A stretch of 64,000 nucleotides of DNA. It comes from Sphingobacterium faecium (GTDB lineage Bacteria > Bacteroidota > Bacteroidia > Sphingobacteriales > Sphingobacteriaceae). Below, in pieces: positions 36,242 to 44,755 of the stretch. The DNA is taken from positions 558,001 through 622,000 of the forward strand of contig NZ_QBKH01000002.1 in assembly GCF_003054045.1 (NCBI RefSeq), given 5' to 3'. The notes under the pieces were generated by a model that was given only the letters and a program-made list of their open reading frames with translations, did not search any database and was not told the DNA's origin. Numbering within the stretch: position 1 is the first letter of the stretch; every line of letters starts with the position of its first letter. A program made the position numbers and the translations under genes.

Positions 36242-38020
36242 ATGAGTAACACAATTAAAGGCGGAGAATTTGTAATCAAAGAAACCTCTTATAACGATAT
36301 TTTTATACCAGAAGAATTTGACGAAGAAGCTAAGATGATCCGTCAGACCTGTATTGACTTTTTAGATACAGAAGTTTTAAACAAATTGGACCGTATCGAT
36401 GCTCAAGAAGAGGGGTTGATGCCGAGTTTGATGGATAAAGCGGGTGCACTAGGTATGCTAGGTGTATCCATTCCAGAAGAATACGGTGGCTTTGGCAAAA
36501 ATTTTAATACTTCGATGCTGGTAGCAGATGCAGTAGGAGGAGGCTTCTCTTTCGCTGTAGCATTATCCGCACATACAGGTATAGGTACACTTCCTATTTT
36601 ATATTATGGTAATGCAGATCAAAAAGCAAAGTATATTCCTAAATTGGCTACAGGAGAGTGGAAAGCTTCTTATTGTTTAACAGAACCTAATTCGGGTTCA
36701 GATGCCAATTCGGGCCGTACATCAGCAAAATTAAATGCTGCAGGTACGCACTATGTCATCAATGGGCAAAAGATGTGGATTACAAACGGTGGTTTTGCAG
36801 ACATTTTTATTGTCTTTGCAAAAATCGATGATGATAAGAATTTGAGTGCTTTTATTGTAGAGAAAGATTTCGGGGGCATTAGTATGAATCCGGAAGAACA
36901 TAAATTAGGGATTAAAGGATCTTCTACCCGTCAAGTTTTTTTCAACGATTGTGAGGTTCCTGTTGAAAATATGTTATCCGAGCGTGAGAATGGATTTAAA
37001 ATTGCCGTTAATATCCTTAACATAGGTCGTATAAAATTAGGAGCAGCAACGATTGGTTCATCTCGAATGGTGATTACACAAGCTGTTAAATATGCCAATG
37101 AACGTGTTCAGTTTAATTTGCCTATCTCAAAATTTGGAGCTATCCGCTATAAGTTAGCAGAAATGGCCACTCGCTTATTTGCTACTGAATCAGCAGCATA
37201 TCGTGCCGGACAGAATATTGATGATGCTTACGAAACTTTAGTTTCTGGAGGTATGGATGAAGCGAAAGCAAAATTAAAATCTGTAGAGCAGTTTGCTATT
37301 GAGTGTGCTATTATTAAAGTATGGTGTTCGGAGATGTTAGATTATGTTGTCGATGAGGGGGTACAAATTTATGGAGGAATGGGATATTCAGCTGAAGCTC
37401 CTATGGAACGAGCTTATCGTGACTCCCGGATCAATCGTATTTTTGAAGGTACAAATGAAGTAAACCGATTATTGGTCGTTGATATGCTCTTGAAACGTGC
37501 TATGAAAGGTGAAATAGATCTAATGGGACCAGCAACAGCTGTTGCCTCAGAATTGTTGGCAATCCCTGATTTTGGACAAGAAGATGAAACAGCGTTTGCA
37601 GCAGAGAAAAAAATTATAGCTAATCTTAAAAAAGCAGGATTGTTAATCGCTGGTGCTGCGGTTCAAAAATTAATGATGTCCTTATCTAAGGAACAGGAGA
37701 TTTTAATGAATATCGCTGATGTGATTGGATATGTATATATTGCTGAATCCGCTTTGCTAAGAGCAGAGAAATTGTATCATACAAAAGGACCAGAGGCAAG
37801 TGCTGATGCTACCGATATGGCTAAGATTTACTTGTACTCAACGATCGATAAAGTTAATGTAGCAGCTAAAGAAGCATTGAACTCTTTTGCTGAAGGTGAT
37901 GAATTGAAAATGATGTTAGTTGGACTGCGCCGTTTTACGAAGTCAGAACCGTTTAATGTGAAAGATGCGCGTCAACGTATTGCCAAGAAATTGATCGATG
38001 CTAATAAATATTGTTTTTAG
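36242..38020 (+). CDS. Acyl-CoA dehydrogenase
   Basis: About 592 residues from ATG 36242 (MSNTIKGGEF); the frame extends to ATG 36206, adding 12 residues that overlap the leader hairpin. This FAD enzyme introduces the trans-2 double bond in acyl-CoA, the first beta-oxidation step. Visible motifs are SYCLTEPNSGSDANS (FAD-binding loop), KMWITNGGFADIF, LGIKGSSTRQVFF and DSRINRIFEGTNEVNRLL with the C-terminal catalytic-glutamate region. It is longer than the classical 380-residue enzymes, with an extra C-terminal helical domain. It completes the cluster with the thiolase and dehydrogenase/hydratase genes. Confidence 0.93.
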   Translation: MSNTIKGGEFVIKETSYNDIFIPEEFDEEAKMIRQTCIDFLDTEVLNKLDRIDAQEEGLMPSLMDKAGALGMLGVSIPEEYGGFGKNFNTSMLVADAVGGGFSFAVALSAHTGIGTLPILYYGNADQKAKYIPKLATGEWKASYCLTEPNSGSDANSGRTSAKLNAAGTHYVINGQKMWITNGGFADIFIVFAKIDDDKNLSAFIVEKDFGGISMNPEEHKLGIKGSSTRQVFFNDCEVPVENMLSERENGFKIAVNILNIGRIKLGAATIGSSRMVITQAVKYANERVQFNLPISKFGAIRYKLAEMATRLFATESAAYRAGQNIDDAYETLVSGGMDEAKAKLKSVEQFAIECAIIKVWCSEMLDYVVDEGVQIYGGMGYSAEAPMERAYRDSRINRIFEGTNEVNRLLVVDMLLKRAMKGEIDLMGPATAVASELLAIPDFGQEDETAFAAEKKIIANLKKAGLLIAGAAVQKLMMSLSKEQEILMNIADVIGYVYIAESALLRAEKLYHTKGPEASADATDMAKIYLYSTIDKVNVAAKEALNSFAEGDELKMMLVGLRRFTKSEPFNVKDARQRIAKKLIDANKYCF

Positions 38021-38044
38021 GTTTAACATGTGATTATAGGTTTG

Positions 38045-38075
38045 AAAGCCGCGGTCTTTGTACCACGGCTTTTTT
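38045..38075 (+). terminator. Terminator after the acyl-CoA dehydrogenase gene
   Basis: AAGCCG (38046-38051) pairs with CGGCTT (38066-38071), with an inner GGT/ACC pair, and a T-tract follows. Confidence 0.88.
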
Positions 38076-38100
38076 ATTTGGTAACTTTTTCGTTTAGTTG

Positions 38101-38130
38101 TTGCCCACAAGGATAATATTTCTAAATTTG
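38101..38130 (+). promoter_or_regulatory. Promoter of the YeiH-family exporter gene
   Basis: TTG (38101-38103), 19 nt, TAAATTTG (38123-38130) fits the Bacteroidota -33/-7 layout, with the ATG 26 nt after the -7 box. Confidence 0.65.
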
Positions 38131-38156
38131 AGATTTCAATATTAAAACCTATTTTC

Positions 38157-39413
38157 ATGTCATCTTCGAAATCATTCTCCTTAGCTGAGGATTGGGTAGT
38201 TGTTATCTTAGGGTTAGGAATTGTTTTCTTAGCTATCTTTGGAGTTATTGTACCCCAACCTAGTTTTAGCTGGAGCAATTTCTCAGAACTTAAAGATCTT
38301 GTACTTTCAAGTCATAATCTGCAAGCAATTGCCACCCAGTTTGTACTTGTTTTTATAGTTGCTATTCTAGGAGCAGCCTTGTTAGGTAAATCTCTCAAAA
38401 ATTTATTGGTCGTATTTCCTACCGTTTATGTATTGACTATGCTTGCCTTACTCTTCGCGGGAAATTCATGGGTAAAGGAGTATAATCTAGAAGCTGTTAT
38501 TTTTAGTTTGGCTATAGGATTAGTAATCAGCAATTTTTTTAAACTTCCAGATTGGTTTAAGAGTGCATTAAATACAGAGCTTTATGTCAAGATAGGTCTA
38601 ATTCTACTCGGCACTACGGTCATTTTTGGAGATATATTGAAAGCTGGTTCTTTGGGACTGATTCAAGCATTAGTAGTCGTGATATCGGTTTGGTATTTTG
38701 CTTTTTGGGTTTGTAAAAAACTCAAAATTGATAAAGAAATGTCTTTGATGTTGTCTAGTGCTGTATCCATTTGTGGTGTTTCAGCTGCTATTGCGACCTC
38801 AGGAGCAATCAAAGGAGATAGTAAAAAACTTTCCTATGTCATTTCACTTGTGTTGATCACCGCTATTCCAATGATGATTTTCATGCCATATCTAGCTGAG
38901 CAGATGGGATTGTCACAGCAAGTTACTGGAGCATGGCTAGGGGGATCCATTGATACCTCTGGTGCTGTAGCAGCTTCGGGTAGTCTAGTTGGAGAAGAAG
39001 CGTTAAAAATAAGTACAATAGTAAAATTCTCCCAAAATGTTTTGCTAGGGATTGCTGCATTTGCCATTAGTGTTTATTGGAGTTATTCCAAATCTGTTGA
39101 TGATGAAACCAAAAAAGAAAAACCAACATTGAAAATTATTTGGGAAAGATTCCCAAAGTTTGTGCTCGGTTTTATTTTTGCATCCCTGCTTTTCTCTTTT
39201 TTTATCTCACCCGAAACCAATGCCGAGATTAAAGGAAGTTTGAAATTTATTCAAGGACTTTGGTTTACTTTGGCATTTACATCCATTGGTTTAGAAACAA
39301 ATTTTAAAGATTTATTTCAGCAAGATAATAAAAAGCCACTGTATGCATTTTTGATAGCGCAAACTTTTAATGTAATTGTTACGCTCATTATTGCACTCCT
39401 GTTATTTCAATAA
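38157..39413 (+). CDS. YeiH/UPF0324-family putative sulfate exporter
   Basis: The 418-residue product has about 10-11 transmembrane segments and the family's conserved core: LSSAVSICGVSAAIATSGAIKGD and the TGAWLGGSIDTSGAVAASG stretch, followed by FSQNVLLGIAAF. The family is annotated as putative sulfate exporters; the transported substrate is not proven. The N terminus begins with charged residues then a membrane segment at about residues 13-33. It is monocistronic. Confidence 0.9.
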   Translation: MSSSKSFSLAEDWVVVILGLGIVFLAIFGVIVPQPSFSWSNFSELKDLVLSSHNLQAIATQFVLVFIVAILGAALLGKSLKNLLVVFPTVYVLTMLALLFAGNSWVKEYNLEAVIFSLAIGLVISNFFKLPDWFKSALNTELYVKIGLILLGTTVIFGDILKAGSLGLIQALVVVISVWYFAFWVCKKLKIDKEMSLMLSSAVSICGVSAAIATSGAIKGDSKKLSYVISLVLITAIPMMIFMPYLAEQMGLSQQVTGAWLGGSIDTSGAVAASGSLVGEEALKISTIVKFSQNVLLGIAAFAISVYWSYSKSVDDETKKEKPTLKIIWERFPKFVLGFIFASLLFSFFISPETNAEIKGSLKFIQGLWFTLAFTSIGLETNFKDLFQQDNKKPLYAFLIAQTFNVIVTLIIALLLFQ

Positions 39414-39676
39414 GTTAGTTAAGAAGTAGTTTTTAAGGCTTATATACATTAAGATCTTAAAATCACCTCAACTTATTCAAATTCTTGCTGAATCTCCATC
39501 AATAGGTTTGTTGAAAAAAGAAATATGAACAATTTTTTAAAAATGAAGATCAAAACTAGAATGATTTATCATCGTTGTTTTAAAGTATAGCTTGTGTAAG
39601 TTGCATAGTGTGATCACTTACTAGTCAGATTAGATACCAATCATCTTGAATATTTTCTTGATTTTTTTATGGAATT

Positions 39677-40255
39677 ATGTATCTTCAAGCATCAATTTAT
39701 CAAAGTAATATCCCAAGCATGAGTGAAAAGGAATTATTAATACAATATCGTACAACAGGAGATTTGGATCTTTTGGGGAAATTGTATGCTCCTTATATGT
39801 CATTATTGTATGGGGTATGTTTTAAGTATTTGCAAGATGCAGATAAAAGTCAAGATGCTGTGATGCAAATTTTTGAAGAGTTGATTCGAAAATTGCGTAT
39901 TCATGAAGTTGATAATTTTAAAAGCTGGCTATATACCTTTTCGAAAAATTTCTGTTTGATGCAGTTACGCAAAGGAAAAGCAACACAGTATGTTGATATC
40001 GATGAGCAAGTTGCAATTGGCAATGATTATTTAGATGAATCAGATCCTAAAGAATGGAGTGAGAGTCAATTTGAAAAATTAGAAAGTTGCATGTTGACTT
40101 TAAAACCTGAACAGGAGCGTTGTATCCGTTTGTTTTACTTGGAACAAAAGTGTTATAAAGATATTGTGACTTTGACAGGCCTCGACATGAATCAAGTGAA
40201 AAGCTATATTCAGAATGGAAAGCGAAATCTGAAAATTTGTATGGAGAATAAGTAA
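39677..40255 (+). CDS. RNA polymerase sigma-70 family (ECF-type) factor
   Basis: The 192-residue protein has sigma region 2 (YGVCFKYLQDADKSQDAVMQIFEELI, FKSWLYTFSKNFCLMQLR) and region 4 (ERCIRLFYLEQKCYKDIVTLTGLDMNQVKSYIQNGKRNLK), with no region 3, so it is ECF-like. ATG 39677 is used; ATG 39719 (MSEKELL) would remove 14 residues and is also plausible. Its stop is one base before the next gene's ATG, a tight sigma/anti-sigma-like pair. It presumably directs RNA polymerase to a small regulon sensing envelope state (inference). Confidence 0.9.
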   Translation: MYLQASIYQSNIPSMSEKELLIQYRTTGDLDLLGKLYAPYMSLLYGVCFKYLQDADKSQDAVMQIFEELIRKLRIHEVDNFKSWLYTFSKNFCLMQLRKGKATQYVDIDEQVAIGNDYLDESDPKEWSESQFEKLESCMLTLKPEQERCIRLFYLEQKCYKDIVTLTGLDMNQVKSYIQNGKRNLKICMENK

Positions 40256-40256
40256 A

Positions 40257-40961
40257 ATGGAAAATAATTATCAATTATCCAGAATTCAGAACTACATCAG
40301 TGGTTTGATGAATAAAGAGGAAATGTTTCAATTAGAAAAAGAAGCATTGGAAGATCCTTTTTTGCAGGATGCCATTGAAGGTTATCGCATGCAAAAGGGA
40401 GTAGATGTGCGACAATTGAGTTTATTGCAGCAGAGACTAAACCGTCGCGTTGAACAAACTAAATCTACACGTAATGCCCAGTTTTACACTTGGCAACGAT
40501 TGGCTATTGGATCTGCTGCAGGAGTCATTTTTGTCGTGCTGATTGCATTTATCTATTTTAGAAATTTTACTTCGCACACCAGTCGCACAACTGAGGTAGA
40601 ATTAATCAACCCAGAAAATAAGATTGCTATCGAACCAGTGTTAACTGGTGGAGATGCCTCTCCGATAGGAGGATGGAATGAATTTGAACAGTACCTGCAA
40701 AAAAACACACAGGTAAAGGATCTGGGTGGAAAGGTTGTAGTTGAATTTAGTGTTGATAAAAATGGAAAACTCACGAATTTTATTTTTGGTGGACAGCCAA
40801 ATGAAACCTTAAAGAAAGAAGTATTAAGGTTGATCGAGCAGGGGCCTAAATGGCAAGGTAATCAAGGAAAATTAATTATTCTTTTTCCTATTGATGAGTA
40901 TAATTTCAGTCAGGTCATAAAACCGCCACACTGCTTCGGTATAGAAGAACAAGCAAACTAA
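40257..40961 (+). CDS. Putative membrane anti-sigma factor with TonB-like C-terminal domain
   Basis: This 234-residue protein follows the sigma gene by one base. Residues about 1-75 form a helical cytoplasmic part (YISGLMNKEEMFQLEKEALEDPFLQDAIEGY) of the kind seen in Bacteroidota anti-sigma proteins. A transmembrane segment follows at about 80-100 (LAIGSAAGVIFVVLIAFIYF). The periplasmic part ends in a TonB C-terminal-like fold (LGGKVVVEFSVDKNGKLTNF, GPKWQGNQGKLIILFPI). I infer that it holds the sigma factor and responds to an outer-membrane partner. It overlaps the convergent neighbour by 4 nt. Confidence 0.8.
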   Translation: MENNYQLSRIQNYISGLMNKEEMFQLEKEALEDPFLQDAIEGYRMQKGVDVRQLSLLQQRLNRRVEQTKSTRNAQFYTWQRLAIGSAAGVIFVVLIAFIYFRNFTSHTSRTTEVELINPENKIAIEPVLTGGDASPIGGWNEFEQYLQKNTQVKDLGGKVVVEFSVDKNGKLTNFIFGGQPNETLKKEVLRLIEQGPKWQGNQGKLIILFPIDEYNFSQVIKPPHCFGIEEQAN

Positions 40962-42172
40962 TTATTTTCATTATAGTCGAAAGGAAGTAAGTTTCCGACT
41001 TTAGAATACCAAGCAAAGAATCCTTCCATTAGCCACTCTGTGGAAGGGGAATAATTGCCCATTTCATTTATCGAAATAGACAGATCTCCAGTTAATTTTA
41101 AGCGGGTAGATTCATCGTAGGCATTATGATATTGAAAATAATCAGAATCGATTGTTTCGTTTTTATTCCATATATAAAGGTAATTATCATGTTTAATTTC
41201 TTTTAAATCGTTATCCATATTTCCAGTTTCCAGATCTGCTTCTTTATAGTGCTTCCCTAAAACATCATAATATTCTGGCTGGCGCATTATATTCCGATAT
41301 TTAGTTACCGTATCTTGTTTTATTTTAGATTGCAAGATGTAAAATGTACTCCAATTGCCTTCATAACTTTTATTTACCAGATTTGTAATGGCCATTAATC
41401 TTTCATGGGCGGCTTTTCTTTCCATATTTTGCTTTTTGATGAGTTCACGGACTTCATAACCATCTTTTGACCATTCATGTCGGTAAGTACTTCTGATAAA
41501 GCGCATCATAGAAAACTTGTATGCAGTTTTCCTATTTTGTTTCATCTTTTTGATCACCCTTTTATAGTCCTTAAAATAACTAAATCCTTCAAATTGGATG
41601 GTGTTTTCGGAAAAACTAGAGCGAAAACTAATCAGGTCATATGAAATATAATATCCCAATTCTTTATTATCGATTTGTATCGGTTCATGAGCAATAACAG
41701 TTAATGTTTTCGACGATTTGTTGTATCTAAATCGGATAACTTCGGGATTTATTATTTTTGTTTTTAATGCAAACTTACTAGTACCAATAAAAACTTCTGT
41801 GAAATATTTACCCCATTTTGTCCAACCATCTTTTTCAAAAGGAATCACAGTTACTTCATCCAGTGTCGTTATCTTGCGATTTAAGAATACAGTTACTTTA
41901 TCATAGTTTGTATTATTGATAGTTATGGAAGCGGGGTCGTATCCGATATTTGAAATGATTAATTCTTGATTCCGGATGACCTTCTGTGAAAGCTGAAAAC
42001 TACCATCTTTAGCACTGCTAGTCGCTGATGAAGAATTATTGATGTAAACGGTAGCGCCATGGATGGGTTGTTTAGTCTCTCGATCCAAAACAATTCCTTT
42101 CACCAAGCTTTGTGCAAAGCTTGGTGAAAAAGAGATCAAGCTCCATAACAATATGGCGATAATAATTTTCAT
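40958..42172 (-). CDS. CarboxypepD_reg-like domain protein
   Basis: The 404-residue exported protein has a signal peptide (about residues 1-20, SFSPSFAQ) and an N-terminal carboxypeptidase-regulatory-like beta-sandwich (about 22-105: VKGIVLDRETKQPIHGATVYI, ISNIGYDPASITI, TTLDEVTVIP). The remaining 300 residues are a periplasmic or surface domain I do not recognise; many relatives carry such an N-terminal module. It has no barrel-like end. It is convergent with the anti-sigma gene, so a direct link is uncertain. Confidence 0.8.
   Translation of the reverse strand: MKIIIAILLWSLISFSPSFAQSLVKGIVLDRETKQPIHGATVYINNSSSATSSAKDGSFQLSQKVIRNQELIISNIGYDPASITINNTNYDKVTVFLNRKITTLDEVTVIPFEKDGWTKWGKYFTEVFIGTSKFALKTKIINPEVIRFRYNKSSKTLTVIAHEPIQIDNKELGYYISYDLISFRSSFSENTIQFEGFSYFKDYKRVIKKMKQNRKTAYKFSMMRFIRSTYRHEWSKDGYEVRELIKKQNMERKAAHERLMAITNLVNKSYEGNWSTFYILQSKIKQDTVTKYRNIMRQPEYYDVLGKHYKEADLETGNMDNDLKEIKHDNYLYIWNKNETIDSDYFQYHNAYDESTRLKLTGDLSISINEMGNYSPSTEWLMEGFFAWYSKVGNLLPFDYNENN
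42098..42129. repeat. Perfect 15-bp palindrome inside the CarboxypepD_reg gene
   Basis: TTTCACCAAGCTTTG (42098-42112) and CAAAGCTTGGTGAAA (42115-42129) are exact complements with a 2-nt centre. They encode the signal-peptide end and the first mature residues. Confidence 0.7.
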
Positions 42173-42278
42173 TAAATGAATTTACGAATATATCGTAGAT
42201 AACAAAAAGAATTTTCAAAAAATTACTATGAACAATGAAATAATCGTTAGGCTACACCTATTTCCTAAATCTAGTCCA

Positions 42279-42309
42279 TAAAAAAAGATCGACCTATTAG
42301 TCGATCTTT
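42279..42309 (-). terminator. Terminator after the nitroreductase gene
   Basis: AAAGATCGAC (42284-42293) pairs with GTCGATCTTT (42300-42309) around a 6-nt loop, with an A-tract on the plus strand that becomes a T-tract on the minus strand. Confidence 0.88.
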
Positions 42310-42331
42310 CTATATATTAAATTTTTTAATT

Positions 42332-42898
42332 TTATTCTTCCCAACGGATTTTGTCAGCAATAGGGGATCGAATAGGTTCTCTAGCTTCCGTTTCGTGGTG
42401 GCCTAAATAGAATAACCCGATGCATTTTTGATGTTCTTCCAACTGTAGGAAGTTTCCTAAATGATTGATGAGCCCCGGAGTTGCCCAATATCCACCTAAG
42501 CCCAAGGAATGTGCTGCTAGCCACATATTCTCAATAGCACAGGATGTAGCAGCCAATTCTTCCCATTCAGGCACATCGCCAGTATAATTAACGATTAATG
42601 CAATAGCAACTTTTGATTGTGTAGCTTTCTCACCCATGGTTATTTCTGTTTTCTCCATGTATTTTTCCGGAGGGGTCAACGTTTTATAAATACGAGAAAG
42701 TTCCATTCCCAAGCGAACTAATCCTTCACCTTTAAAGATCGTGAAACGCCAAGGTTGTGTTCTTTTGTGGGTAGGTGCTGCGTTGGCAGCCTCTAAGATG
42801 GTTAAGATATCTTCTTTATTAACTTCTTGATCTGTAAAATTAGCTTGGAAAACAGATCTTCGACTCTGTATCGCTTTTAAAACTTCGTTTGATTGCAT
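42332..42898 (-). CDS. Nitroreductase family protein
   Basis: The 188-residue FMN-dependent nitroreductase shows IQSRRSVFQANF at the start (FMN phosphate-binding arginines), AANAAPTHKRTQPWRFTIF, and AAHSLGLGGYWATPG near the C terminus, all typical. These enzymes reduce nitroaromatics, quinones or related compounds using NAD(P)H; the physiological substrate is unknown. It lies 45 nt downstream of pepT on the same strand and is probably co-transcribed. Confidence 0.92.
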   Translation of the reverse strand: MQSNEVLKAIQSRRSVFQANFTDQEVNKEDILTILEAANAAPTHKRTQPWRFTIFKGEGLVRLGMELSRIYKTLTPPEKYMEKTEITMGEKATQSKVAIALIVNYTGDVPEWEELAATSCAIENMWLAAHSLGLGGYWATPGLINHLGNFLQLEEHQKCIGLFYLGHHETEAREPIRSPIADKIRWEE

Positions 42899-42943
42899 AT
42901 ATTTTATTTTCTTAAACTCATTATAGGAGTATGAAGTTATTTA

Positions 42944-44203
42944 TTATTTTTCTTCCCAAAGAGCGGCAACATGTAAGATTGTTAAAACTGCTTTTTGCAT
43001 ATCTTGTTCCGATACCCACTCTTGTTTTCCATGGAAGGCATGTCCACCTGCGAAAATATTAGGACATGGCAATCCCATAAAAGATAAGCGTGAGCCATCG
43101 GTACCACCACGGATACTTCTGCGTTCTGCTTGCATACCCGTTCTCGTAATTGCCTCTATCCCGATTTCCATGATTTGAGGAAATTGATCCAAGATCTCTT
43201 TCATATTGCGGTATTGCTCTTTTACCTCAAAGGTATAGCTGCAGTTTGGATATTGTTCAATGATATTTTTCGCGATAGATTCCAATTCCGCTTCATGTTT
43301 TTCTAGATTTGCGGTTTTGTGATCTCGGATGATGAAGTGGATTTCTGCCTTTTCAACTGTACCAGAGATATTTGTAGGGTGTACAAATCCATCTTTCTTG
43401 TTAGTACTTTCTGGAGAAAGGCGATCTTGAGGCAAAGCAGCTACAACTGCACTCGCAATCTTTATAGCACTTTGCATTTTTCCTTTAGCAAATCCTGGAT
43501 GTACTGAAACACCATGAATAGTCAATATGGCCCCATCGGCTGAAAATGTTTCATCTTCTATCGTTCCAGCTTTCTCACCATCCATCGTATAAGCAAAGTC
43601 TGCAGCTAGTCGTTTCAAATCGGCCTTATCAACCCCTCTTCCAATTTCTTCGTCAGGGGTAAATAAAATTTTAATATCACCATGCTTGATTTCTGGATGT
43701 TGCATGAATAATCGAGTAGCATCCATGATTTCAGCAATTCCTGCTTTATCATCAGCACCCAATAAGGTCTTACCACTTGCGGTGATGATGTTATTGCCAA
43801 TTTGATTAGCTAAATCAGGATGTTCAGCATATTTGATTATGATGTTATTGTCATCTGGTAACACCAGATCCTGACCTTGGTAGTTGCGATGAACTAAAGG
43901 CTTTACATCTTTACCCGAAGAGTCAGGAGAAGTATCCATATGCGAACAGAAGCATATCGTCGGTACTTTTTTGTCTGTATTAGAAGGTATAGTTGCATAG
44001 ATATAACCATTATCATCCATTGCAGCATCCGCAACACCTAAAGCTAACAACTCTTCTACAAGCAATCTGCCTAGATTTTTTTGTTTCTCTGTGGAAGGAC
44101 AAGTCGGTGAACTTGCATCTGATTGTGTATCTATTTGAACATAACGTTGAAATCTTTCAGATACTGAAAAATCGTTGATGTTGTTGATCTCGAAGTTACT
44201 CAT
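42944..44203 (-). CDS. pepT: Peptidase T (tripeptide aminopeptidase)
   Basis: At 419 residues this is the M20B peptidase T length. Metal-binding motifs are visible: FCSHMDTSPDSSGKD, LLGADDKAGIAEIMDA, and the catalytic glutamate in LFTPDEEIGRGVDK. RGGTDGSRLSFMGLPCPN and the GGHAFHGKQEW end also match PepT. It removes the N-terminal residue from tripeptides in the cytoplasm, using two zinc ions. It heads a unit with the nitroreductase gene. A -7-like box TAATTTTG lies at 44237-44244 on the minus strand. Confidence 0.96.
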   Translation of the reverse strand: MSNFEINNINDFSVSERFQRYVQIDTQSDASSPTCPSTEKQKNLGRLLVEELLALGVADAAMDDNGYIYATIPSNTDKKVPTICFCSHMDTSPDSSGKDVKPLVHRNYQGQDLVLPDDNNIIIKYAEHPDLANQIGNNIITASGKTLLGADDKAGIAEIMDATRLFMQHPEIKHGDIKILFTPDEEIGRGVDKADLKRLAADFAYTMDGEKAGTIEDETFSADGAILTIHGVSVHPGFAKGKMQSAIKIASAVVAALPQDRLSPESTNKKDGFVHPTNISGTVEKAEIHFIIRDHKTANLEKHEAELESIAKNIIEQYPNCSYTFEVKEQYRNMKEILDQFPQIMEIGIEAITRTGMQAERRSIRGGTDGSRLSFMGLPCPNIFAGGHAFHGKQEWVSEQDMQKAVLTILHVAALWEEK

Positions 44204-44346
44204 ATACTTTTATTTCATTAATGTGATCGTACTATACAAAATTACAAAAAATGTAACCATTAGCGAATTTTGACTTTTATAGTTTAACATTTGTTAAATC
44301 ATAATTTATTTTGTAAATTCATAAAACTTAAATTTTGATTTTCAGT

Positions 44347-44730
44347 ATGTTGCGTTTGTTAAGAGCAATGTTTCTTCTCCTTCTTATTGTTCAGTTATTT
44401 TTACTCTTTAGTATGGATGATTCCTATCGGGAATTGGTTTATATCGGTCAATTGATTTACGTATTCATTCCATTGTGGGCATTTGTGGCACCAAAGAATC
44501 GAAAGTTTCTGAAAAAATCTTTTCAGATATATGTGATTTTTTGCGGTCTTTATTATGTTTTCTTTGCCCTGGTGTTGATGGCAAAACATGTACAAATAAC
44601 ACCCTATTTTGGTGCAAATTTACTCGTAAAGTCTATTCTGCTTATGATTGGACTCGTCAGTATATATCAGTATAAAAATTGGTCTAGACTGTTCTTCAGT
44701 TATATTAATCAAAGAAATTTAAAAATGTAA
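44347..44730 (+). CDS. Small four-helix membrane protein of unknown function
   Basis: About 127 residues from ATG 44347; the frame also opens at TTG 44335. Four hydrophobic segments are visible: residues about 7-22 (RAMFLLLLIVQLFLLF), 33-49 (IGQLIYVFIPLWAFVA), 59-78 (SFQIYVIFCGLYYVFFALVL) and 90-110 (ANLLVKSILLMIGLVSIY). The family is not recognised and the neighbours give no clue. It is divergent from pepT and closed by a hairpin at 44730. Confidence 0.7.
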   Translation: MLRLLRAMFLLLLIVQLFLLFSMDDSYRELVYIGQLIYVFIPLWAFVAPKNRKFLKKSFQIYVIFCGLYYVFFALVLMAKHVQITPYFGANLLVKSILLMIGLVSIYQYKNWSRLFFSYINQRNLKM

Positions 44731-44750
44731 GCAGAACATCGTGTTCTGCT
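44730..44750. terminator. Hairpin between convergent genes
   Basis: AGCAGAACA and TGTTCTGCT form a 9-bp perfect stem with a 3-nt loop, between the small membrane protein and the DUF4197 gene. The flanks are moderately T-rich on both strands. Confidence 0.7.
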
Positions 44751-44755
44751 CCATT

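Noticed and set aside
37943..38278. 111-codon minus-strand frame across the acyl-CoA dehydrogenase end and the YeiH gene start
   Set aside because: It overlaps two well-supported genes and a terminator, with no signal or domain of its own.
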